DNA from: Pseudoscleropodium purum
Taxonomy: Eukaryota > Streptophyta > Bryopsida > Hypnales > Brachytheciaceae
Direction of reading: 5' to 3'
NCBI GenBank assembly: GCA_963969395.1
Contig: OZ017796.1
Span: forward strand, 5,954,501-6,018,500
DNA length: 64,000 bases
Shown here: positions 46,819 to 59,200 of the stretch, piece after piece
Position numbering within the stretch: position 1 is the stretch's first letter
Layout: each line of letters begins with the position of its first letter
Translations under genes and position numbers: made by a program
Notes under the pieces: model-generated
The model's input: the letters and a program-made list of their open reading frames with translations, nothing else
Told to the model about the DNA's origin: nothing
Database searches by the model: none

Positions 46819-48072
46819 TTATTCGGAATCTGAATCAGACTCAAATTGTTGACCGTTGCCTCTTCTTTGTACTCTAATGAACGGACCACCTCCATAGTTT
46901 CCGTGATATCCACTCGGTGCACCTCCTTGTCCATAACTTGAACTTCCAAAAGTGGGTGGAAGAACCGGAGTAGTAGACTCTGATCCTCTTTTATTTGAAG
47001 CCCCGTAATAAGAGGCCCCATGATGCCCGTATGAATCACTTCTAGTTGATCTCGGATAGTATTGAGCGCTTCCGTGAAGAGAGCAACTATACTGCGGGGT
47101 TATATGGCTTCCTCGACTACTTTCAGAGCCCACTTGAGTGGGTGTAGTATAATATGAACCAGATCCACTAGACCTACCATAGTGCATGCTGCCATAGCTA
47201 CCTACTCCACCTTGAGAGCCAATTTCAGGGGGAGTGCCATAAGGAGAGCCAACTGCATTTGAACCACCATAATGCGTGGATTTATAGCTCCCTCTTCCAC
47301 CTTCATATCTATTCTGAGGATCGTAACCAGAGTATGAACCACCTCTTCCTTGTTTAGATCCTCGCGTTCCATGTTCATGTCCGTAGGACCCACCATGCCT
47401 ATCTTGCCGTCCACGATCTTGAAGGCTTCAGCGTGTTGCCTCTTGCATTTGTTGTTCGAATTCAATTCGTTCTCGTTCTTCTACCCGCTTGTGCCTAACT
47501 CCAAATGTGACAGGCGCTTGCATATCATTGTCATCTGTCCACGCATCTTCAGCATCTCGTAGAACAACTAAAGGTTGTTGTAGATAACCTCGATTGGACC
47601 ACTTTGGCATGCAATCGCTTGCGCCCCTCTACTGTGTATTTATAACGGCATCCATGCGCGTATAGTTCTCCACATTGCAACCTGTAGCGGTACGCCAGTC
47701 CACATCCTTGTGGAGTACAATCTCTGCCCAAACTATTGCCATAACATTATAATTCATTATATTTAGTTTGGCGCTTTTAATGGCAAAAACTCGATGCACT
47801 TGTGTGTATCGTTGTTTGAAGTGCTCACTTTGGCACGTAGACATTTGTCCTTCCCAACGTGGCGCTTGGTGCTCTACACGTTCACGTCGCCAAAGTTTTT
47901 GAATGTAAGTCATTTTCACATACTTCTTGCACACTGAGCCATCCCACACTTTTGTTGGTTCCTCTTCCCATCCTAGTTCACCCACGCACAATGGATCGGC
48001 CCAAGCATCCCAATCGAACAATTGGGGTCTTTCTTTTCGACTACTTTTTTTGGGTGTTCTATCTTTTGGCAT
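46819..48072 (-). pseudogene. Gene of the hAT element with a YVKM domain and a prion-like SYG/RG tail, two in-frame stops
   Basis: One frame from the ATG at 48072 to 46819 gives about 418 codons, broken by a TAG at 47629-47631 and a TGA at 47428-47430. Residues 25-130 form a compact domain (GWEEEPTKVW, CKKYVKMTYIQKLWRRE, TCQSEHFKQRY, VWAEIVLHKDVDWRT) that is clearly paralogous to the N terminus of the long gene at 51775. A charged helix follows (RVEERERIEFEQQM). From about residue 216 the tail is Gly/Ser/Tyr/Arg-rich (GGRGSYKSTHYGGS, YYGASNKRG) and ends in the acidic ESDSDSE. Such tails often bind RNA or form condensates (established knowledge). I do not recognise the domain. A CGGACG-rich block lies about 236 bp upstream. 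Confidence 0.75.
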
Positions 48073-48307
48073 GATGAAACTGAAGCAAAGAGAATGAAAC
48101 AATTAGAAAGCTTAAGAACCAAAATTGTGATTTAATCAATTAATTAAAATTTAACAAGCGTGAACTTTATGAAAATTTGTAACAATATCACAACAATCGT
48201 TCACTCAAAGCAAAGGGGGCGTGTAGAGTTTTCAAGGCACTGGTCCGCCCACTTCAAAAAAGAACGATTATTCGGAATGAGCCGTTCCCCTTCCCATATA
48301 TATATAG

Positions 48308-48490
48308 GCGGACATCCAAATTATGCGGACCACATCAGTTCGCGTATCAATCGGACAGCCATAACCGGGCAGACAACCGTAACCGGGCGGACGCCCGAAT
48401 GGGGGCGGATGGCGAACGGATATCGGGGCGAATAGGGTGTGGGCGGTCGAGGGTCTGGGCGGACGGGTATGAGGGCGGATGGGATGGTTT
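48308..48490. promoter_or_regulatory. CGGACG-rich block upstream of the SYG-rich gene
   Basis: The block has GCGGACATCC, CCGGGCGGACGCCCG, GGGGCGGATGGCG and GGGCGGACGGGTATGAGG words and begins about 236 bp upstream of the start codon at 48072. It ends TTTGACCCTG, faintly like a CAACCCTG end, but no partner end or duplication is visible. Confidence 0.65.
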
Positions 48491-48499
48491 GACCCTGAA

Positions 48500-51310
48500 G
48501 TGCCCCGATGTCCATATTTTGCACAATAAACAGAGGTCTTCATGGCACTGTACAGTCCAACTAACTTTTCATTCATCCAATGTAAAATTTGAAATTAAAA
48601 AAGGTAGCCTTCTTTTATGACCAAATTTATGAATTTTTGGTAAATGATATTTTTGTACAAAGATGAGCTAAAATGTGCAAAAATTCACGAAAGGATTGTG
48701 ACGTTTAATATATGTGCCCAAATATTCACATTACATTGTGTATAAAGCAATTGTAAGAAGGTAGTTGAATAAAAATTCTACTATTAAATCGAATTAGTTG
48801 ACGTCTAATCACTTAGTAAACTACTAAATGTCCAAGTCTTTGCAAGTGTGTTTTGGCTATCGAAAAAGAGTATGGACTTATAGTTATCCTCAATGAAGCA
48901 AATTGTTTTTTTTTCAAAATCCCACGGTATAGATGTTTAACCCCTAAAGTTCTTTTCACTAAAAGCACTTCAAAATTGCCATTAGTAGTGCAAATACCAA
49001 GTCTTAGAAGAAAAATACTTTGCAGCATATGTAACCGTAGGATCTTGTAGTAAATTAGTTGGAAAAGATGTAGAAAAAATTTTAGACAAATCCACCATTT
49101 GGATTGTAAGATATTAGATATTGAATGTTTCATTTAAGGGGGCTACTCAATTATGTCTATTAATGAACAATTGGTAGGCTAACAAACCTAACTTAGCATG
49201 TATTTTAATATTTATTGCAATTGTTTTAGGAATATTATAACATAACACTATTATAATATTCTTATAAATGATATAGTACTAAATCATTTCAAAATCAACA
49301 ACATTTGAACACAATCTGTCAATCTTGTCTTCCATACTCCTTTAATGATATATATATATATATATATATAAATATATATACATACATAAAATATATTAGA
49401 TAAATCAACATGAACAAATCAATGATTATATATTTCATAGATCTATTCTTCATCAATCAAATAAGAGTGCATGTGCAAATATAGACAAAGATGGTTTCTC
49501 CATTTGTTCCCAAAAAATAGATAAACAAATAGAGAAAGATATGAAGTGAATGTTACTTGGAGAATTGGAAAGAAAGAAATTGAAGTACTCAATTGCATTT
49601 TATTAAATTGGAAAATTACATGTGGATGGTATGAATTAACTTCATAGATGCTAAACTCATATGAGTTGCATTCAACATTTATGATTTATACAATTGATTG
49701 AATTTAAAACTCTTGTAATTACATTTTCAAATTTTCGATTCAATCATTCAAATTTGCAAGAGTGATTTATGATAGATTTATAACTTTAAATGTGAAAGCA
49801 TTCAATGCCTTTATGCGTTTGTTCATCAATATATTAATTTTAAATAAATAATATATATTTTTTATAACATATGCATAAACTATTGCATTAAAAAAACCAA
49901 AAAACTAAGAGCCAAGCCAAATAGGCTGGTCAAATGAAGAGAACAAGAGAACAAGAGCCCTACGAGAAAAAAAAGGAAAAAAAAGAAAATATCAAAAGGA
50001 TTCAAAGGAAGGAGCAAGATGCATTCTTGCAAGACCGTAGAATACATAATGATTTCAAAATCCAAACACATTAATACAAATATATTTTCTATTTCAATGA
50101 GAGCCAAAAATGAAAAATGAACTACCCTACTCTCAAAAATTGTACAATGTACACATTATACAAAATGAACATATAACAGAAAGAGTAGAAGATATCATTT
50201 ATCATGATTGAAAACTGAAATGATTTTTTCTTTCTATATAGAATATTTTATGAAATGTAACAATGTATTTAATTATCATAGTAATTGGTAGAAATCTTTG
50301 TGCAATACATAGAAACATTTCATTCATGTGGAGTTTTTTCATTTATTTAGGATTAAAATTGAAGTATTATACTCTACAAAGTACAAACCAAAAACAATAC
50401 GATATACCTAAGTTCAAAAGTTTGCAATTGTTTCGTGAATTCATTTTGAAAACTCAAACGAAGAAATATTTTATAATCAATATCCTGTTCATTTGAATCA
50501 TTTCAAAATTCGAATTCCGAATTCAATTCCTATTTATAATAGAAATTATGTTTGTCAATTTTTTAGATCTTTAAACAATGAACCCTCTTTTTTAAAATTA
50601 ATATTTAAAAACATCTGAAATAAGAATATTGGAATTATCCTTCAAAATAAATATAGCACATGTATAAGTGTATAAGTGTATAATGTATTCTACTCAACCA
50701 ACTCAAATAACGAATTTTTCTATGTTTTTAAGGAAAAATATAGCCATACATGATTTGAAAGTTAAAACATTGATTCTTTTTCTTTGTTTTCAAATCTAAT
50801 CAAAATTTCATTAAAAAATATGAAAGACTCGATGTTCATTTGAAGATCGTGATGCACTTTTAATGAGAAATCACAAACTTTCATTAAATATCATGAGGTT
50901 GAAATCCATTAAACTGTTATTCTAATTGTGTATTGGGGCCTTTTTTTTAAATTTCATTTGCTTACAATGAAAAAGGAATTGATTATTTCTACAAAACATT
51001 TGATTTCCTAATGAACTTTAAAAAAATCCCCACCATCTTCAGATCTTCTCAAAACCTATTTAGAGGGATAATATAAGTAAATAATCCAAACATATTCAAC
51101 TTAACCACATTCCCCTCATTCGTAAAACAATTTAGGGGAGAAAAGAAAAGGTTTAGGGTAATTAGGGTATAGGGTTTAGGATTTACATTTTTTTTTTTTT
51201 AAATGATAAATCAATTACATTGATCATCATTTAGCAGTGATTATTAGGCTGATTTTTTTTGAAATGTTACCGCTCTTTTTGAGTAATAATGGCCTCATAG
51301 GATGCACCAA
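48500..51310. other. AT-rich centre of the hAT element, no supported gene
   Basis: This 2.8-kb stretch separates the minus-strand gene pair from the plus-strand pair. It includes an (AT)n tract at 49348-49384 and only short, non-homologous frames. Confidence 0.55.
49348..49384. repeat. (TA)n microsatellite
   Basis: About 16 TA dinucleotides with one interruption. Confidence 0.9.
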
Positions 51311-51317
51311 TGGATAG

Positions 51318-51555
51318 TGGGGCGGACGCCGTTGGTGGTCAATGTTTAAGTGGGGCGGTCGGCGTGTCCAAAGCGCGAACGGCGTCGGAAGGCGGACAGT
51401 GCGGACAGTCTGGTCGGATGGGGCGCCGGGGCAGTCGAATAGGGCGCCGGGTGGATGGCACGTCCGCTGCCAAAGCAAACGTTATCAGTCCAGGCGGCGG
51501 ACGCGAGGTTCGGGGCCGCTTCGCGCGGTCTGGGGCAGGTCCGGCGGCGGATGGC
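51318..51555. promoter_or_regulatory. CGGACG-rich block upstream of the coiled-coil/RING-like gene
   Basis: The block has GGGGCGGACGCCG, GGCGGACAGTGCGGACAG, GGGGCGCCGGG and GGCGGCGGACGCG words and ends about 220 bp upstream of the start codon at 51775. Confidence 0.65.
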
Positions 51556-51774
51556 TATAAGGGTGGAGTGACTTTTCATTTCTTCTCACTTCAATTCTCT
51601 TTCGGTGCCAAGTTGGATGTGCTACTATTGCTTTATGCACTAGTTGCTCCTACGGGGTGGAGAATTGGGGTCCTCTATCTTTTGTTACTGGGTTACGGTT
51701 GATGCCATTACTTTTGACTATCACGTGAGATTTTTTTATTCACTTCAATTGGTTATTGAATCCAATTGACAATC

Positions 51775-54700
51775 ATGAACGGCGAAGGTGATCGAAATAT
51801 TGATGGGGTGACTCCAGGGAGCGAAGCCAAGAAAAAGAGTAAAGTGAAGGGAGCTACACATGACCTTTGACTTGACATTTTAAATGACCCTACAATTAAA
51901 GTAGAGAGCGGGTGGGAAGATGAAGATGTGGAGTATTGGACATAAAAAATGTGTAGGACCTATGTTAAAATGTACCACATTGACAAATTGTGGCCTTAGG
52001 AGTCGCACAAGAGTCATACACGGGATTTTTGTTGTAAACCATGGACTTGCAACAACAAACATTTTGTCCATCGATCTGCGGAGGTGTGGCATGTTCTATT
52101 CGGAAACAAGCGCAGAAGCAAAGGCTATATTAATTATAGCGTGGCGTGTATGGTTTACGCTGAACTTATATTAGAGCGCAAGATTGATTGGAGCACGTTT
52201 CCGACAACAACAGCTTGCCCACTTCTACTTGAAGCCAATCAAAAGGACATTCCCGACTTGTACAATTCAGAGGGAGAAACAGAAAAAGTATTAAAAAATA
52301 CTATTGAGGTGAAAACGGATGGTGTAGAGAAAGCCTCAAATGTTGAAGAATTACGGTTTGTACAATCTCCAACAAAAGCAATCAATGAAAACTCTTCGAA
52401 AAATGTGGGGAAAGATGTGGAGAAAGATGTAGAGACGCAAGAGGGTGAAGTCTTTTCCACAGCTCCAACGCGTTTGACCTTTACACCAAATGTTGCGGCA
52501 CAAACGCAAACGGAGTTTGTAAACGAAGGCAATGTTTGCACGGAACGCGGGGAAACTTCAAAAAGTAAAGTAGATGAAGTCTTGGCGGAGAAAGTGGCAA
52601 AGGCTAATGCTACAATTGATAGTCTGATAGCCAACAATTGTTTTGATAGTTTGGTCTACAAATCTCCACCTATGCATCAAGGCGTTGAATCTAGTCCAGC
52701 GTTAAGTTTAAAAGACAAAGTACATACGCCTCGTGGACAAGGCGTGACGTTTGATAATATATCCTCATTATGGAGTTCCGAGCGTAAAAAGCGGGCGGAA
52801 GAGTTTCCTTTTACAACGTCATTGCCGAGTCCTCTACATCGAACCTTGCAAGACATGTCCAATCCAAAACAATTGGAAAATCTTTTGAAGCTTTCGGTTT
52901 AGTTTGCTAACCTTCATGAAGAAATAGGCGGATCGTCTAATCTCGATGATGGTACTACTGCTGTTCCAATGAGTCCACTTGCAGATCCAAAGAATATTGC
53001 ACATATACTTGATACAACTTTCAAGATGACAATGTCAGCTGAATTTTTATTGGAAGTTGCTCCGACTTTTATGAATTTGGCCAAGGAGTTTTCTTTCATG
53101 GTACCAAAGATGTTAAAAGGTGCTATAGCATTTCAAAATCTCACGAAGACTTTCGGACCACTTTTTGAAGAAAGAGATGTTCACATACTACAATTGGTGA
53201 AATACGAGAAGAAAATTGTTGACCTTGGAGGAGTGGAAGCAAGGTGCAAAGTATTGGAATTGAAATTAAAGACTTCGGAGAGTGAGGTTGAACATTTAAA
53301 TCAACAATCATCGAGGCAAATGGAGGAGTTGATGAAGATGCGTAAAAGGATTGTAGAATTACAAGGGACCTCCAAGAATTCGAGTGAGGTTGCAATCTCA
53401 CCAGTGATTGTACTTGGAGACAGTCAAGAGACTCAAGAGAGTGAAGATAAGCTCTCTCTTCCTTTTGATAAAGCCGAAGCAAGCGACAACCCTGCCATTG
53501 TGAATGTACAAGAAAGTCACGACATGAGCATGTTAAAAGCGACACAACAACCATCAATGGAAAAGCTTTCATCCGTTTACGTGAATGCGGAGACGCAAAC
53601 AGAGAGTTGTGACTTTGAAGAGTTGAAGCATAAATTGGAGGAGGCAATTGAAGCAAAAAGAATTGTTGAATTCGAGTTGAATCGATTGCAATTGTGCTTG
53701 GATTTGGAGAAGTTTATGCCATCTAGTGGCTTGGAGTCTCGATAGTTAGCATCAGGATTGACACGACGTCCGGACGTCCGGGACGTCCGGACGCAGACGC
53801 TGTGTCCGCAACATCCGCTGACATTCGCGTCCCGGCGGACGCAGCGTCCGCCTGTCCCCCGTCCGCCCGATTACGACCGTCCGATCAACGCGCGGACTGA
53901 TCTGGTCCGCACGATCTGGGCATCCACCCCACCCCGCCCGTCCGCTTTCCGACGACAGTCAGGACGTTGTGTCCGCTAGCGTCCGTGCGTCCGGACGTTC
54001 GGAAACGGACGCTATTTTGGGGCGGACGTTGACATTCGTCAACCTTGCTTAGCATGGGTACAAAGACTCTAAGATAGACCCTCTGTAGTATCTCAAGCAA
54101 TGGCAGGTCTTTAAACATTGGCAATGGAGTCGATAGAAAATTGCGATGCCATTCAAAGCTCTTTGAGTTGGTTCAAGACTATGTTTGACTAACATCCTTC
54201 TAAGGGATATACGGAGATCACATATTGGGGAGACATGGATGCCATGTTTGAACGGTTAAACCACACAAAGAAGGACCAAGCTCCACCCATCAATTGGACC
54301 TTGGAAGTAGAGGAAGGATGGGTCCTTTACAACACACTTTCAACACACATCAATGTGAAAGACAAGCGAGTGGTGCATGCTTGTGATCCAGCCTCTCCAA
54401 TCTTGGATGGTTGTTGTAGCCTTTGCCAAGGCCTCTTCGGACCGCAAGGTGCGGTAACCATGGGCCAATGTCGCCACACTTTCCATGTCACTTGCATTGT
54501 GAAAGCATCACTCATTCGTTTGGTGTGTGCCGAGTTTCGTAGTCCATTAAGTGCTAAGTTCTACGAAATGTTTGGTATCTTGGAAGCTATGCCTCCAGGC
54601 CACGAGTACAATCGTTGGAATCTTCCTCTTGATCAAGCGCCGTACAATTCCAAAATTATCAACATTGGGGGAAGCCAATCCGGTGGAATGCAAATGAACA

Positions 54701-55475
54701 GAGGCATGATTTGTACAAAGAATCTGAGCAACCATTGGATTTCAATGTGTGGATGACTCACAATAGAGAGGTGGAATTGCGGGCTTGAGGAATCGTAGAT
54801 GACGCGGCCCGTGAAATGTTTTGTCGCAACATGGGAGGATATTGGAGCTTGCAACACGAAAAGTTCTTTCGTTTTCTAGATAAAAAAGTAGAGAGAGGAC
54901 CAGAAGACAATTGGGTGGAGGTGAACCATGGAAAAGAGTTCGATGAGCAGTATAAGGCATACGACCACACCCTCGTAGGTAGGGCCCTTCTATTGTCGAA
55001 GTTGGAAGAGGCTGCAAAAGGTCGTGATGTCTACGATACAAATGGACAAACAAGCACAGGACATTCATCTGTAGATGTGGCAGCAGCATTTGATAGGTGC
55101 ATTGGCGATATTATAGGGCATTGGAAGGCTTTCCTATTGGATGGAGACTGCCTCACAGTATGGCAAGGGAAAGTAGATGATGAAGTTGTTCAAGCGATGG
55201 TAGATCGTGTGGAGAGCAACTTGAGAACCTTGAAGGCAGACGAAGTCGATTTATCACCAAAAATAAAACAAAAAAGGAAGCGTGAAGAGGACGATGACTT
55301 CTCTCCGGAAACCAAGAAACAATTTTATAAGGTGGACATCGAAGTTCAATCTGGAGGGCAAATAGTCCGTGCAAGTCAACAACGGTCAACTCATCAATCA
55401 TCTGCTAAACTCCTCGGTACAGTAGATTTTTCTTTTGTTTTGGGAGAAGGTAGTGGTTCATCCAGTGGAAAGTAA
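51775..55475 (+). pseudogene. Long gene of the hAT element: YVKM domain, coiled coil, RING-like finger; interrupted by stops, a MITE and a frameshift
   Basis: From the ATG at 51775 one frame runs to about 54690. It then shifts by one base into the frame that ends at 55475, about 1,130 codons in all once the MITE is left out. Stops at 51868, 51943, 51997 and 52900, several between 53743 and 54190, and 54786 break it; those I examined are one C-to-T step from Gln or Arg. Residues 38-125 (ESGWEDEDVEYW, CRTYVKMYHIDKLW, VYAELILERKIDW) match the N-terminal domain of the SYG-rich gene. A low-complexity middle follows, then heptad-like helices at 53190-53370 and 53610-53720. Near 54405-54560 is a RING-H2-like CSLCQGLFG, QCRHTFHVTCIV and CAEFRSPLSAKFYEMFG (the last CxxC has Phe for Cys). 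The C terminus is basic and acidic, with KQKRKREEDDD. The role is unknown. Confidence 0.72.
53753..54047. mobile_element. 295-bp CAGGRTTGAC MITE nested inside the long gene
   Basis: It begins CAGGATTGACACGACGTCC and ends ATTCGTCAACCTTG. The flanks are GTTAGCAT (53745-53752) and CTTAGCAT (54048-54055), an 8-bp duplication with one difference. Element plus duplication is 303 bp, a multiple of three, so the gene frame is the same on both sides. It shows that related transposase activity continued after the 17-kb element had landed. Confidence 0.9.
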
Positions 55476-55777
55476 GATTTGAGGAGAATTTTGTTTTTTA
55501 AAAACAATGGTCCTTTCATTGTTTAAAAACAAAAAAGAATGTGAAAGATTTAAATCTTAAAAAGATCGTATAGGATTCAATAGTGATATTGGAACTATGT
55601 TTTCATGTATTTTGTTTATACATATATATTTATATATAAAGATGCTATATTTTCATTTGCCTATAAAAATATTTTTATATGTACATCTTATTTTACGTGG
55701 ATGCATTCATTTGTGATTGTGTAACATTCAAATTACATAACAATATAAAATTTTTTAATGACTAATGGCAATGCGAA
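55476..55777. other. 3' flank of the long gene
   Basis: AT-rich, with no gene. An inverted pair, TTTTTTAAAAACAATGG / CATTGTTTAAAAACAAAAAA, lies just after the stop and could form a hairpin in the transcript. Confidence 0.4.
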
Positions 55778-55915
55778 GTCCGCCCCATCCGCCCTATCTG
55801 CCGCGTCCGACTGTCCGTCCGACCCGTCTGGCCTGTCCTCCCGACCGCCTCGTCTGACCACCCTGTCCGACTTACCGTCCCGTCCACCTCGTCCGGCCTA
55901 TCCGTCTGTGCGTGC
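55778..55915. promoter_or_regulatory. CGTCCG-rich block upstream of the transposase gene
   Basis: The block has GTCCGCCCCATCCGCCC, GCGTCCGACTGTCCGTCCG and CGTCCCGTCCACCTCGTCCGG words and ends about 314 bp upstream of the start ATG at 56229. Confidence 0.65.
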
Positions 55916-56228
55916 CGTTGGTTGTTTTTTAATATAAAACCTAAAATATGAACCCTAAATTTTTTGGAGGGGATTATAAATGTTAGAAGAGAAGCTTCTG
56001 TATTCACTCTCGAAAAACCGAACGCTAAGATTTCCAAGGGCTATGAGCTTCAATTTATTGTGTCTCTTGTTTGGTAATGCATAGTTCGGTGGATGAGGGG
56101 GCTTTGATTTTCAAAGCTTTGTGTGACTAATTTCATTGATATTATATACATTGTCACGTTGTGGGTTTCAAATTTAAAACATTCTATTGGTTTCTTTTGA
56201 AATTGAGGTAAAACATACACTTGTCAGT

Positions 56229-59200
56229 ATGAGGGCCAAACTGACGAGGGATTTTTCTCCTTGGTATAGTGTGGCACAGGATGGTAAAGTAGAATGTAGG
56301 TTTTGCAAGGCGGTCATGGCAAGGAAGCTCAGCCGTATGTTGAGCCACTTAGGCTATCCTAGGCCTGCAGGTATACGTGATAAAGGGGTGAGCCTTTGTC
56401 TACGATTACCAATGGCAGTTCGAGATTTATTTCGGCATTGCGAAGGAGTTTTTCCAAAATGCGTTGTAATGGACAATGTGAATGGCAACCCTAGCCCTTC
56501 AGATGTCCAAGAGTTTTCGGCCGGAAAGGCTGTGTCGCATTCTGACTATGAAGACTCTTGTCCGGCGTCCAAAGAATTGGTATCAATGGTATGTGCCACA
56601 ACTGAAGTGACTTTGAGTACAGAAGCTTCTGGTGAACGTGAAACCCCGAGGGCATCAAGTTCTAGGCCTTAGAAGCAAGGCAGTTTAGTGAATGGGTTTG
56701 AAGAAGGTCACAGACGCAAATTACATTCAGTGTGGGCAAATTTTTTTTATTCGGCGAACATACCATTTTCCGTAGCTCGAAATCCAGCTTTTAAAGAAGT
56801 AGTGAAGAAGACGGTTGCGTTCGGTAGGCCATACATTTCTCCCTCATACCACGACCTTCGGTATAAATTGTTGAATGAGGCGAAGACCAACATTCAGACA
56901 CAATTGAATGCACGGACCGAAGATAGCATTCGAAAATTTGGAGCAACATTGTCCATTGATGGATGGAACTCAGTGACTAATCGACCTCTCATCAATGCCA
57001 TGCTTGTATCATCCACAGGTGAAGAATTTCTTGGATCTGTGGATACAAGTAGTTGTGAAAAAAATGCAGAGTACTTGGCAGCTGTGTTGGAAAAGTTCAT
57101 TGAACAAGTGGGGTCCAAGAACGTCGTGTTAATAACTACGGATAATGCTCCTATGAATCCGTCCGCATGGAATGTAATATCTGCAAAATATCCTTATATT
57201 TTTTACCAAGGGTGCGTGGTACATGCATTGAATTTGTTGTTGAAGGATTGGGCTGCACAGAAATGAATTGCTTCTAAATTGGATAAAGGAGTTCTTGTAG
57301 CGAAATTTTTCAGGAAGAGACATATGCCGCTAGCTCTCTTGCGAAAGTATTTGCCAAATCTTGGTCTCTTGATGCTTGGAGATACAAGGTTTGCCTCTAA
57401 ATTTATCATGATGGAGCATTTGACAAAATTGAGAGGAGCATTGGAACAAACGGTGGTAGATCCGCAATGGATTGAGTATGTACATACTCTCAAGAAGAAA
57501 CGTGGAGCGAAAGTCCAACCAAAAGACTTGGCCTTAGCGGTGAAGAAAATTGTTCTTGATGACCATTTTTGGAATTGGTCCATCAATTATGTGGAGATGA
57601 TTGAACCAATCATATGTGCACTCTGCGATTTGGATTTAAAATCACCATGCATGGGGAAGGTGTTGCATATCATGAGGAAGTTAGAGAAGCACGTGAACGG
57701 ATTACAAAGTCCACCATTTTGTTTGCTAGAAGAACTTACAATTTCATTGGTATAGTCTTTTTATGCCCAAAGAAGAATGGTGGACAACGATCTCTAATCA
57801 GCCGCAACTCTTTTGAATCCATACCTTCTTCATGACAAAGAGCTAGTGGATGATATAGATGCAATGTTAGGATGTAAGAAAGTTTTGGAGAGAATATGTA
57901 AAATGGATGAATATGCAGTAGTGCTGAAGGAATTTGTGGCTTTTCGACACAAGGAACCTTCATTCCACAATATGTTGAATCTGGGAGAACAAATGTTCTC
58001 CGCGCATGCTTGGTGGGATTTTGAAGGTGCATGTGGTAAGTTTATAGCTCCATTAGTGAAGAGGATATTGGCTCAACCGGTGTCATCATCTTCATGTGAA
58101 CGGAATTGGAGCAATTATTCTTTTGTTCACAACAAATCTCGAAATAAATTGAAGCCGGAGAGAACAGCGAATTTGGTGTACGTGTATACCAATTCCAAAG
58201 TATTAAACACATCGAAGAAAAAAGATGAAAAAAAATGGTATAATGATAATGTGGATCCGATGGAATCAAAGGATTCAGATAGGCCAACGTTAGAAGACGA
58301 TGATGACGATGATGATGAGGATTTGGAAAAGGCCCTTTCAGTTGTAGATGGTGGAGATGACTTCAATCGTGCGATAGCGTGGGGAGATGAAGACGTTATG
58401 CAAGACTTTCCCAATTTGGTGAATGATACGCATGATTATCATCTAAACGGCAAGGATGTTGTTCCCGACAATGCAAACGATGCATATACCTTTTATGAAG
58501 ACGAGGACAATGTAAAGGTATAAGAGAATCTACCTTCTTTAATTGCATATTGCAATGGAATGGGATTCTTGAATAGCGAAAACATTCTATCGGAAAAGGC
58601 AAACGCTATTGCCAAAGAGGTGAAAATCAATGAGAATGCTATTGGTGATGATGGAAGAAATGAAAAAGTTCTAATTTCTCAATCTCCATCTGTGGCATTA
58701 AATGTAGTGCAAGAAAACGATAGAAGAGAAGATACGGTCATGGAGGTGGACGTTCCAAAAGATGTGGGCTACAATAGTAGTGATGAGGGGGAACCAAATA
58801 TTGCGATATAAAAAAATAGTGATTCAGTTGGGATGGCAGTCACAAATTCGGCAATTGTGAAGAGTGATAAAGGAAAGGAGCCAATGAAGTCAATTTTTGA
58901 AGTACTGAGATCTAGTGCTCTTCCACCAATACCGTTGAAGTCTGTTAGCACACGATTGAATGATTTTCAGAGCTTTAGATATGGAAAACGCCTAATGAAC
59001 ATTTCCATAGAAATTTCTACAAGTGGTAATCTATGGAAAGTAGCGTCATCACCTACAAGCCTAAGTGATACGGATAGTGATCGGATGCCATTGGCATCTT
59101 TGCGTGCTCGCATTTTAGGAAAAGGAATGGCGCAAGAACCCATCAAATCAACAAATGGCACTCTATTACTTCAAAAGAAAGCCAAAGTGGAGATAACCGT

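Noticed and set aside
48308..48490. The CGGACG-rich block as a separate MITE insertion
   Set aside because: The end TTTGACCCTG is suggestive, but no matching opposite end or duplication could be found, so I kept it as a regulatory-like block.
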